This document shows positions 40,741 to 50,792 of a stretch of DNA of 64,000 nt, one piece after another. The DNA comes from Pyropia yezoensis (lineage: Eukaryota > Rhodophyta > Bangiophyceae > Bangiales > Bangiaceae). The position numbers and the translations under genes were made by a program. Position 1 is the stretch's first letter. Each line of letters begins with the position of its first letter. The notes below the pieces were generated by a model that saw nothing but the letters and a program-made list of their open reading frames with translations, searched no databases and was not told where the DNA came from. The DNA lies in assembly GCA_009829735.1 (NCBI GenBank), contig CM020618.1, forward strand, positions 6,822,627 to 6,886,626, in the 5' to 3' direction.

Positions 40741-43700
40741 ATGACCGGGGGGCGCTCGGGTAACCCAAGCAAGCCACCCCGGAGTACCGCGGGGAAAGCC
40801 CCACGGAGAGCGCGGTTGAGCCGATGCCGCATCAACCCCCGGGTACACCTTCCGGCCCCGACGACACGGCGTCAGGGGATTGATGACCAACCACCAAGGT
40901 TGGGAGGAGAGGACGGGAAGCCCCGTCACATGGAACCAGACAAGGGTCCTGTTCAGGATGCCCGAGCTACACCGGATATCGGTGTAGGCCACGTGCTGTT
41001 TACCTTGGAGAACTTCAAGGTATCAGCCACACTGGGGGTTGACCCCCAGTCGACACGATCGTACTACCCTGTACTGGATACAGGGGCTGGACCCAACCTT
41101 ATCCGGAAGGATACCCTCCCGGACAAGTGGCTTCCGCGAGTCAGAGTGACTCGGGGACCCACCATCAAGGACACGAATGGTCGCCTCATTCGTACGACCG
41201 CAGCGATGTCGCTGTGGGTGACCATCGGGGAACTCACCACGGACGTCGACTTCCTGGTGTGTGAGACCCTATCGGTGCCCTGCATACTGGGGTGCACCTT
41301 CATCAACGTTCACGTTGATGCAATCCGGCCAGGCCGGAGGACCGTCGAGCTTCAAGAAGCCGACGGGACAAAGCGAGGACACACGGCTATCGTCAGGGAC
41401 CTGACGCTACAAGGGAGCCACGTTAACGTGGCTGAGGTGTACGCAAGTGTCGAGCCGAAGACACTTCGGTTGGCCAAGCGAACTCGCTTTGAGCCGTTGT
41501 CGGAGACAGTCCTCCCGGTAAACTGTGACCTCGCAGGCATCTGCAGAGTCAAGTCCAACTTGCGGACGTACAAGCGCCATGGGTTGACCATGGCCAACGG
41601 TCTCATAGATCTCCCATCAGGAGGGTCGTCCCTCCTAGTGATGGCGAACTATCGCCGTAAGGCAGTCACCCTCCCGAAGGGAACTATCCTCGGGATTGCC
41701 GAGCTCTACGAAGGAGATATCCTTACCCCTGACAAGGAAGGTCAAGTGGACCCACTTGAGGTGCTGGCGGTCGCCGAGACCACCGAGCGACAGCAACCCG
41801 ATGACGGGAAGCCTAGTCGACCATCATTACCGGCGGATATTCCGCCGAAGGACCAAGAAGCATTGAAGGCACTGGCCGAGGCTGACCTCGACCACCTTCC
41901 CCCTTCCGTAGCCGAAGGGGTACGACGGATGTTAAGAAAGCATGACGTCATGTGGACAGGCGGAGCCCTGGGTACCATTGGGGCAACCCAACATCGTATT
42001 GACCTGGTACCAGGCGCACGCCCCGCCCGGTCACAACCGCACCGAGCGGGACCTATGCAACGAGAGATCGTTGATGGAGAAGTGAAGAGGATGAGTGAAG
42101 CTAAGGTGATCCGACCTTCGATGTCGGAGTGGGGTGCCCCAGTCGTTATTGTACCGAAGAAGGATTAAACCCCTCGGTTTTGCATCGATTATCGACGCCT
42201 TAACTTGGTTACCAAGAAGGACTCATACCCTTTACCAAGGATGGATGAATGCATCGACTCCCTGGGGGAAGCTACGGTGTTTACCACCATCGACTGCAAT
42301 GCCGGATACTGGCAGATCCCGGTGGCGGACGAGGATATCCCCAAGACGGCATTCGTCTGTCACATTGGAGTGTACGAGTTCCTAAGGATGCCCTTCGGAT
42401 TTTCCAATGCCCCAGCTACATTCCAGCGGGCTATCGACATTATACTGTCGGGGGTGAAGTGGCGTAACTGCCTAGTGTACCTCGATGACGTTATCGTCTT
42501 CTCGCGTAACATGGATGACCATGTGCAACATGTGGACGAGGTACTCACCCTCTTGCGGAACGCCGGGGTAACCCTGCGTCTGAAGAAGTGCGCCTTCTTT
42601 CAACAGACGGTCGAGTATCTGGGCCACCAGATAACCCCTGGTAAACTAGGGGTACTCGAAGCCAATACCCGGGCACTCCGGGATGCCCGGTTCCTTAACA
42701 CCCAGACACAGCTCAAGAGCTTCCTGGGAATGTGCAATGTATACCGACGGTTCGTCAAGGACTTCGCTCGGATAGCTAAACCGTTAACGGTTCTTACGAG
42801 CAGTACCCTGCCCAAGGTACTCCAACCCCCTTCGCCTAGAGAAGAGGAGGCATTCGAGTCGCTGAAGCGAGCCCTACTATCCCCACCCGTCCTTGCGTTA
42901 CCGCACCGACGGGGTACCTTCGTCATCGATGTCGATGCGTGCGACACCCAAGTGGGATGCACCCTGCTACAGGGGGAGACGTTGATCGGTACCGATAACG
43001 TTATCCCGGACCTACGTCCGGTAGGATACTTCAGCCGGACACTCAACCCGGCTGAGCGTAACTATAGTGCCACCGAGCGTGAATGCCTCGGAGTTATATG
43101 GGCAGTGCAACTGCTCCGTCCATACCTGGAGGGCTCCAGGTTCATCGTGAGGTCCGACCACGAACCCCTACGATGGCTCCTCAACCTTGGTGACAAGGAT
43201 TCCGATAGCCATGGGAGGCTAGCCCGATGGAGGCTAAAAATGGCCGAGCACGACTACCGTACCGTGTATAAGGCTGGGTCAACCCACCATCTCGGAGACG
43301 CATTGTCTCGACTCGACACCCCGAGCGGGGATACCCGCCCGATGGACGAGGACATCCCGGTGGTACCGGTCTGCATGGTGGGTAACGCTACCCAAGGTAT
43401 GGTTGACCATACCATGGCACACCGAGCATGCCCACTAACCCTCGCGGACTTCCGCGAGGCACAAGCCAATGACGACGACTGTAGACGTCATCGCGCTAAC
43501 CTCCTGGCCGGTACGGCCGGCATCTTCTCCGAGAACGAAGACGGACTCATATACCGGCGGGCACCCGCCGATGGACGACATCAAGTCGTGGTTCCCGTGT
43601 CCTTACGGCAAGCCGTCATGGAACGAGAACACGAGAACCCCACAGCCGGACACCCGGGGGGTTCACGTATGTTCGCAGCAATGCGAAGGCTCTTCTACTG

Positions 43701-44907
43701 GCCAGCAATGGCCGTCGACGTGGTCGACCACGTAAGGGGATGCCACCCCTGTGCACGTAACCGCATAAGTCTGCATAGGCAGGCGTCTGCCATGAAGCTA
43801 TTCCCACCTGATGGGCCCAACGAGCAGGTCGCTATCGACATACTCGGGCCACTTCCGGTAACGGAAGAAGGGAACAGGTACATCCTGGTCATGTCTGACC
43901 GATTCACTAAGCTGTCACGAGCGGCAGCCATCCCGAATGATACGGCATCCACCATCATGAACGCAGTGGTTGACCACTGGATCAGTGCATACGGAGTCAT
44001 GAAGCAACTCCTCTCCGACAACGGAGCAAACCTTACGTCAGCATTCTGCACTAAGGTCCTGGGCATGTTCGGTATCGAACCACGTCGGGCATCCGACTAC
44101 CACCCGCAAACCAACGGGCAGGTGGAGCGGTTCAACCGCACCATCGTCAAGATGCTACAGTGCTACGTGGCCGAGCACACGAACACTTGGGACAGGCTTC
44201 TGTCCGTACTCACCCTGGCATACAATGCCAGGCCACATCTGAGTACCAACATCGCCCCACTGGAGTGGGTCATGCCGATGGGCGTCGGTAATCTGACGCT
44301 GCCACCCGGCAGGTGCACTCGGTATGATACACCGAAGGGCCGACCGGCCGAACGTATACACCTAGCTTGGTTGGCCAAGCTATCGTGGATGATTCCTAAG
44401 CTCAAGGGTGCCCTTGACAGAACACAACTTCGATATAAGAAGAACTTCGACGCCCGGTTACGGGTGCGCAACGCAACCCTGGTAACAGGTGACTGGGTCT
44501 ATATCAGACACCAGAAGTTCCGGGGGAACAAGCTCATGCAACCGGTCAAGGGACCGTACCAGATTCTCCACAGAGATGACCACTCTGTTATCTTACACTC
44601 CGATACGGAGATCCAACGCATCAGTGTGAATGATGTCACACCTGCTCCGAAGCCGGAACAGCCTCAGCCGGTACCGGCTGGGTTGCTACATGAAGCTCTT
44701 ACAACCCACCGGTCAGATGAGCCGGTGGGACCGGATGGGATTCGATACCAAGTAGAGAGCGTGGTCGGACACACCGACCCGAACCTACCAGGACCCTGGT
44801 ACGTGAAGGTTATGTGGGTCGGATACGACTCACCCACCTGGGAACAGGCGGCAAATATACCCCGCCAACTCCTAATGCCTTACATGAGGCGACGACGCCT
44901 ACTGTAA
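40741..44907 (+). CDS. pol: E2 pol: protease, RT, RNase H, integrase, chromodomain (one nonsense codon)
   Basis: A single frame of 1388 codons with one stop, TAA at 42166-42168, where the family reads Gly in VPKKDG-TPRFCIDYR. Protease DTG at about 113-115 (YYPVLDTGAGPN); RT with TTIDCNAGYWQIP, MPFGFSNAPATFQRA and YLDDVIVFS; RNase H (VIDVDACDTQVGC, RSDHEPLRWLL); integrase zinc head (HENPTAGHPG...CHPCARN) and DDE core (IDILGPLP, DNGANLTS, NGQVERFNR); C-terminal chromodomain (WYVKVMWVGYDSPTWEQAANIP). All catalytic residues I can check are present. Apart from the stop it looks functional, and other copies may supply the enzyme in trans. Confidence 0.94.
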
Positions 44908-45385
44908 CAGCCCAACCGACACCGACTTCGGCTGTTGGGGGGTGAGGCTTATACCTACTAAGTAGGGTGTGACATGGTTACGGCAGACTTAGGTTTCTAA
45001 GTCAAATCAGACTTAGGTTTCTAAGTCGAACCAAGCTGGGGCAACTAAGTAGAGTCAAGCTTAGGTAACTAAGTAAAACCTGAACCTTAATAAGTTAACT
45101 TAAAGGTAAAGGCTAACTTCGATAATATCGAAGTAAATAGGGGGCTTACACGGGAGGATGACCTCCCCAAGCCAAGACACAAAGTGAGGGAGGATGACCT
45201 CCCCAAGCAGGAACCAACCGGAAGAAGTTGGGCGGGAGGCAAGGCCCCACTGAGCCAGAAGGGGTACTCCCCAGGGCAGCAAGCAGAGGCAAGCAATGCC
45301 CCCAAAGGGGATGAGTTTATACTCACTACTACCCGGCTACCATAAGGGTTGCCGGGGCCCTCTCCCGCACAAACAATAGCATTCC
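44908..45385 (+). other. E2 spacer between converging ORFs, with short repeats
   Basis: Between the ends of pol and the antisense ORF. About 44980-45080 holds degenerate tandem copies around AGACTTAGGTTTCTAAGTC. GGAGGATGACCTCCCCAAGC occurs twice (near 45152 and 45190) and each copy is itself a small inverted repeat (GGGAGG...CCTCCC). It could carry termination or processing signals for both strands. Confidence 0.6.
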
Positions 45386-47755
45386 TCAGTGGGTAGACCC
45401 ACTGCCCGAGGGAGGCCACTCACGCGTAAGCGCGTAGACCTCCGTGCTCCACCGGTCGGCAATCTCACGATGGTCAATCACCCGAGTTACCTCGGTGCAT
45501 AGCTGGACGAGGGTGCTGCGGCCAGCCTCCACGTCCTCCAGAGCTTTCTGGAGGCGGTCCAGCACGCCACCGAAGCAACGCGCTGACCCAACCAGCGCAG
45601 CATCTGGGGGGATATCCCCCCAGCTAACAGAGAGACCCTCCCGCATTGCGCGGGCAACAAGGGCGTCAACGCCCTCATACCAGAGACGGGGACCCCCGTC
45701 ATGTAGGACAGGGGCGGGAGGTGACACTGGCGCAGCCAGAGGAGCCACAGGAGCCGACACGGCTACCACCGGAGCCGGTGGCACCTGATACGAGGCTCGG
45801 TAGGACCCTACCGAAGGGGCTCCACCGTAACCCCGGCGGGGCTCCGCCCGACGACGGGACACCTCACGCTCCCCACCCGCAGAGCCCCACTCTCGGGGAC
45901 GACGGCCAACCGCCGCCGGTATCGGGTTACCGAACCACGGGGCAAGGACCTGAAGAGGGTCATGGATAACCATGGGAATACCCAGGTCAGGAACGGCCTC
46001 GGTGGACGCCCACCCATGGCAACTAGGCTCACCCGGCTGAGTACGCCGGATACGCAACGAGTGACGAGGCAAGGGGGAAGCCCCAGCCTGCGGGTCCCGG
46101 TAAGGGGGAAGGGCCAACACCCCAGCCCAGTTCACGGCATCGTGAACAGCCAGCAGGGCCTCGAACTCCCTGGCCAACCCGGTCTTGGCAGCTATCAGGT
46201 CCACGCCCAACTGCGCGATGTGCCGACGGACACCCGTCGGAAGATGAAACAGGCGCCCCTGCCGGCGGACGGACAGCACGAAGGAGGACGCCTGCCCGAG
46301 GGTAACCTCAAGGGTGAAGGTACCCTGCAACGGGTGGACCGGCCGGGAGGCCAACACACTCCCGAAGTATCGGAGACAGGAGCCGGTGTCAAACCGGAAA
46401 GCAGGGGCGGGTTCCCACCCCTCCTGCCATAGCGGCGGGCGCACGGGAGTATATACCGGCGCACGACCGTTGCCGGTCTGCAACGCACACGTTATATCCG
46501 TGCGAAACGCATCCGCCATGACACCATGGTTACGTCGCCAGCTCGACGCCGACTTCAACCCCGCCATAGGCGGGTAGGGAGCCGTCAACGACAGATACGG
46601 GGATACCCCCGGGTAGTAATCAAAGTCGGGATACCGACCGGTACTGCCCAGCGTCTCCCCAAACGCAACCGGCTCCGCCGCCGCCGCAATCCCCCGAGCA
46701 CTAGCCGGGTAGTCAATCTCCCGCGGCAACGTGGGAGCAATCAGGTCGCATACCCCGAAGTTGGGGTCGAGGTAGACCTCACCCCGTCCTACCCGAGTAC
46801 GCCAGAGCTGCGCATGCCGGTCGTCCGGCTGACTCAGGATCCAATGGTGTTCCACTCGCACCGCGTTCGGCTGGTTGACCAGCCGCACCAACTCCCGCTC
46901 CCAACTCGGGTCCACCTTGACGCGCCGGGAGGACTCTCCACGGGGATGGGGCAGGTGGAAGTCCACCCGCATCCGCCCATCGGACTCCATTGACTCTTGC
47001 ACAGTCAGGCCTCGAACCCGAGCCACCAAGTCGAACATCGACATGGCGGGTTGACCCGCCGCCACGGCGACGCCGCCACCCAACGGGGCAACCCGAACAG
47101 GACCAGGAAGAATAGGGGGCGCCGGGGGATGCCTTACCGGAGATGGGGCCGGCGCCGGAGTCGCACGCGGCCGAGGAGGAAGAAGAAGGACGGGCGCCCG
47201 CCCGGAGTAACTACCGGAGTCCACAGCCATCGGTGTAGACCCACCTTGACCACCAGACGCCCGCGGCACCGCGTGCAGAGCATCGCCGCCACCCGGACCC
47301 GACGTGGGTACCACGGGGGCAGCACGGGTAGACCCGCTACCCGCCGCAGCGGACACACCAACCGGGCGGGCACCCGCGCCGTCTTGACCCGCCGGACTGG
47401 ACGGGGTGCCAACACCACCATCCGCCACGCCGGCGACACCGTCTTGAGGTAGAGCCACGCCGGTACCGGCGACAGAAGCCATCCCGGCCGCCGGAGGAGA
47501 AGCGGTAGAAGCCACCGCTGCACGCGGTTGTCCGCCACCCGACGGAGCCGTCGTGCCGCTACACACAGACGACAACCCGCCCGGCGCGCCGTCCGGGGCC
47601 ACACGAACGGTCACCCGGTCGTCCTCGTCCTCCGACGAGCTCGCTAGGAAGCACTCGGCGGCGGTGGCGGAGACGGGAACGTCGTCCACCATCACCTCTT
47701 CCCCCTCTTCAGGCAGGAGGTTGTCCTCGCCCCCGGGTACCTGGGGGTCCGACAT
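45386..47755 (-). CDS. E2 antisense ORF, 789 aa, intact, unknown function
   Basis: A complete frame from ATG 47755 to a stop at 45386, on the strand opposite gag-pol. The N-terminal 40 residues are very acidic (LPEEGEEVMVDDV, SSSEDEDDRVTV). Residues about 50-240 are Gly/Ala/Pro-rich and probably disordered. A folded-looking core follows: MSMFDLVARVRGLTVQESME, MRVDFHLPHPRGESSRRVK, RVEHHWILSQPDDRHAQLW, DFDYYPGVSPYLSL, WRRNHGVMADAFRTDITCAL, FTLEVTLGQASSFVLSVRRQ and HIAQLGVDLIAAKTGLAREF. After a Pro/Ala linker a helical tail has SARCFGGVLDRLQKALEDVE and HREIADRWSTEVYALTREWP. No known domain recognised; no envelope features (no signal peptide or membrane segment). Its openness over 2.37 kb in a young element suggests it is expressed, perhaps from the right LTR or nearby. 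Confidence 0.78.
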   Translation of the reverse strand: MSDPQVPGGEDNLLPEEGEEVMVDDVPVSATAAECFLASSSEDEDDRVTVRVAPDGAPGGLSSVCSGTTAPSGGGQPRAAVASTASPPAAGMASVAGTGVALPQDGVAGVADGGVGTPSSPAGQDGAGARPVGVSAAAGSGSTRAAPVVPTSGPGGGDALHAVPRASGGQGGSTPMAVDSGSYSGRAPVLLLPPRPRATPAPAPSPVRHPPAPPILPGPVRVAPLGGGVAVAAGQPAMSMFDLVARVRGLTVQESMESDGRMRVDFHLPHPRGESSRRVKVDPSWERELVRLVNQPNAVRVEHHWILSQPDDRHAQLWRTRVGRGEVYLDPNFGVCDLIAPTLPREIDYPASARGIAAAAEPVAFGETLGSTGRYPDFDYYPGVSPYLSLTAPYPPMAGLKSASSWRRNHGVMADAFRTDITCALQTGNGRAPVYTPVRPPLWQEGWEPAPAFRFDTGSCLRYFGSVLASRPVHPLQGTFTLEVTLGQASSFVLSVRRQGRLFHLPTGVRRHIAQLGVDLIAAKTGLAREFEALLAVHDAVNWAGVLALPPYRDPQAGASPLPRHSLRIRRTQPGEPSCHGWASTEAVPDLGIPMVIHDPLQVLAPWFGNPIPAAVGRRPREWGSAGGEREVSRRRAEPRRGYGGAPSVGSYRASYQVPPAPVVAVSAPVAPLAAPVSPPAPVLHDGGPRLWYEGVDALVARAMREGLSVSWGDIPPDAALVGSARCFGGVLDRLQKALEDVEAGRSTLVQLCTEVTRVIDHREIADRWSTEVYALTREWPPSGSGSTH

Positions 47756-48335
47756 GGTGCAACCGGGGTGGCAGGGGCGCCCCTTGCAGAAAAACCGAGG
47801 CCGGCTCGACCCGGTACGAGGAACGCTCGCGCGGACGAGCCAGGGAAGCGCGGGTGCCCGCGCTTATGACCACAAACGGCCACGAGAAGCGCCGCAGGCG
47901 CGCGGGTCGACCCGCGCCCCACGAGGCTACGAACGGGCTCCACCCAGGCACCTGGGCGGGCCGGGGCCACACCCCCGTACGGGGCAACCAAGAGGGGTTC
48001 ACCCCGAAACCGCCCCCGCGAAAAGCGGGAGCGGCCGCCCCCATTCACTCGGTAACACGAGAGGGGCTCCCCTACCACCAGACACCTGTTGGCGGATCCG
48101 CTTGCACCACCCCTCGGAAAGGGGGGTCGTGAACAGAACCCGCATCGGGAATTTAACGGTCCGGAAAACGGATCGTGTGTGTACCACACAAAGGGGGGCA
48201 CCCCCCTCAGACAACCTCGAAAAGGGGTGTCTGTCGCGACGGGGCGCAAAGCCCCACCCGACTGGTAAACGGTCACGCGACCCACTTACATTCGGTAACC
48301 CGAATGCAACTCGACCCGACGACGGGCCGAATCTA

Positions 48336-48346
48336 AGGGGGGGATA
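48336..48346 (+). other. E2 polypurine tract
   Basis: A purine tract (AAGGGGGGGATA, with a single T) immediately before the 3' LTR. Confidence 0.65.
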
Positions 48347-48709
48347 TGTAGCAATATGGTTGGCCGTATTGTAACCCTAATATTAGGGGGGCTACTTCTA
48401 ACCCTTAACTTTCATTTTGATAGTTCGTACTGGTCACGGTATCTATAAGTTACGTATGACCAGAGGGACTTGCATCTTGGGGTGGAGGGTAGTTAGTAGT
48501 GTCTCCGAGGGTTTATAACGTGGGGGCCGGCGGCGAATCCACCGCCGGCCAAGGTAGAACAACAAACCCCTCCCATTTGGGCTCCCATCTTGGTCCCGTG
48601 GCTTGCGCTCCAAGGACAGCAACCTTGGCCTCCCGGTGACGTTGGTGCCGATCCCCCTTGGTGAGTGTTCCCTGAGAGTGGACGTGCGACGGATCCCTAT
48701 TGTGCTACA
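48347..48709 (+). repeat. E2 3' LTR
   Basis: 363 bp, same ends as the 5' LTR; one A/T difference noted (TTTCAATTT against TTTCATTTT). GTCTC follows at 48710-48714. Confidence 0.95.
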
Positions 48710-50646
48710 GTCTCCCGGAAGTACTTCTCGGTCATGATCCCCTGGAGACCCGGCGCAATACCACGGTGGTCGGGAACGTCAGCGCGGTCCATTGCCAGCA
48801 GGACTGCCTGGCCATCTGGCGTAAGGAGCTCCAGCGCGGGGTGTTGACCGAGATGGAAAAGACGCGCCTGTACACGGCGGACCAGATGCGCCTGGCTCAA
48901 GACCGCTCCCAGAGCATTTCTGGTTCGTCTTTGCTGGCCCGCCTTGAGGACATCCCCTTTGCGCTGGTGCTGGATCTGCCGTTGACCGAGCGCCGAGTGT
49001 CTGCGCCCGTGCTCCGGTGGCCGGAGGAGGAAGGTTACGTCCACAGTGCGCTCAAGGTTTGGGACGACGCGCTCATGTGACCGGGGACCTCGACCTGTTA
49101 CCCCCGTCCATAGATGGGAGCTCTGGAGCCGCCCTTCTTGACCTGGAAGTACTCAATGTTGTCCCCGGCGCGTGAGCAAGGCGAGCATCGGAGGCGCCAA
49201 CGAGACTACGTCGTGAGCTGCAACCGCCAAGAGTTCTGGAAGCTGGACAAGGCCAGCCGCGCGGCGTACTACCCCAAGGTCATCCCACAGCAGTATGATG
49301 TCGAGATCCCGGTCGGGATCGCACCGTCGAGCATCCCCTTCACCTGAAACTTCCTTGACGCTGTCGCCCAGGCGTCGATCGATGGCTGATTCCACTCGAT
49401 CCCGTACATGATGTTCACTTCCGAGATGAAGGTCTTGGCGGCCAACCACTGGCTTCACAAGGCTTTGGTGTCCAACCGGCTCTGGCTTCTCTCGGACCTG
49501 ATGATGGTCTGGATTATTGAGGAGCTAACCGTCGACTTCTTGTGCAGCCAGGATGCGGAGTACGAGGAGCTCTTCCAGGCGATGATCGACTTCCGGCGTC
49601 AACTCCCGGTGCACGACCGGACTTTCTTGAGCTCGATCGCGGACCAGAAAAGCTCGCGTCAGGATGGCTCGGGTTGGGTGCAGGTGGTCTACCAGACTTC
49701 TCCAGCCAAGGTGCAGCTGGCAACGCCGCTGCCAGCGTGGCCGCAGCAGGGAGGTCTTCCTGCGCCGGCCGCCTTGGACCTGATTCCACCTGTTCCGCCA
49801 GTACAACAGTCGGGGTGGGCTGCGGTGGTTGGTCGCCCGTCTGGAGTTCGAGTTCTTCCGGTTGCTCCTGCTGCACCGGTAGCTTCACTTTCGCCGTCGC
49901 CGGCGCTTGCGCCCAACGCCCTTCCTGCACCGGTACTTCGGGCTTCTCCGCCACCGCGTTTGACTGCTGCGGCTCTCGGTGTTGCTCCCGGCGGTACCAT
50001 CCGGTCGCCTACTACTCCGGGCACTCCTACTCGTGCGACTTCCACAGCTGGTGGCGGCTCGGTGCCCACCCTTGAGTTGGGTACTCCTGCTTCCGGCGTC
50101 GGTGCTAGCCGTACGGGTGCGGCGTCCTTAGGTCGGTTTGAGATTCCGGCGCCGACTCTGCGGCTCTCCCGCTTCCGGGTGCCTGACTGGTACTTGACTC
50201 AAGGTGGCTCGGCGTGCGACCAGTACGGCGTAGGCATGATCAAGGACCAGCTTGGCCGACCTCTGGTGCAGGTCGAGGGCGTTGGATCTTCCATGGTGCT
50301 GGGCACGTGTGCTAGCGTCTTGAACGACGTGGTCGTCCAGGTGTTTGCTTGCGCAGACAGCGGCCAGATGTCGGAGAGTCCGATTGTTGGTGAGCTACAT
50401 GCAACCTTGACCCGGCTTGGCTTGGCTCAGCGTTTGTCGGAAACCTTCACGAGCTTCCAGGAGCGTCGGCGGGTCTACCTGGAGGAGCGGGAGCGTCCGG
50501 CGTCTACTAGTGCTGCTCCGGTGGCGGAGTACGTCGAGGCGTCCCGGCCGCCTCACTACGTCATCCCGTCGTCCTCTGGGTCCCGTCGTGCTGCAGATGC
50601 GGCGCTGGAGGACGCTCCCGCGGCGCAGCGTCCACGCCGGGAGTAG
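48710..50646 (+). pseudogene. E3a antisense ORF, main part, four in-frame stops
   Basis: Continues the frame begun at 37763: LPEVLLGHDPLETRR, VHCQQDCLAIWRKELQRG, RLEDIPFALVLDLPL. Then stops TGA 49078, TAG 49111, TGA 49345 and TGA 49387, all in the same frame, and the frame runs on to 50646. Motifs: PFLTWKYS, RRRQRDYVVSCNRQEF, ASRAAYYPKVIP, FTSEMKVLAANHWLHKAL, WLLSDLMMVWIIEELTV, then a Pro/Ala linker, SRFRVPDWYLTQGGSACDQYG, MVLGTCASVLNDVVVQVF and ATLTRLGLAQRLSETFTSF. The order TW, RR-Y-V, EF, AS, YYPK is collinear with the E1 antisense ORF. It ends 146 bp from the convergent pol terminus. Function unknown. Confidence 0.7.
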
Positions 50647-50792
50647 CACTTGTGAGCAAGGAGGGTGAGGGTCCAGGGAGAAGGGAGGAGGGACGGGGCG
50701 GAGAAAAGGGTTGCTCGAGCGGGTGCTTGCTTGTCTTCTGGTAGTTCCATGCTTGTATTGCTTGTTTTCCTTGATACACCCGTTCCCTTTTC

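Larger units (their letters stand above)
37961..48709 (+). mobile_element. E2: young, nearly intact Ty3/gypsy chromovirus
   Basis: 10,749 bp with two 363-bp LTRs (TGTAGCA...TGCTACA) that differ at one position I could find, and a perfect 5-bp target duplication. Contents: primer-binding site, gag, pol with chromodomain and one nonsense codon, a repeat-bearing spacer, a 789-codon ORF on the opposite strand, polypurine tract, 3' LTR. It is inserted in the antisense ORF of E3a, so it is younger than E3a. Confidence 0.95.

Noticed and set aside
45386..47755. Envelope-like gene in E2
   Set aside because: It lies on the opposite strand and has no signal peptide, membrane segment or fusion-peptide-like region, so an env role is not supported.
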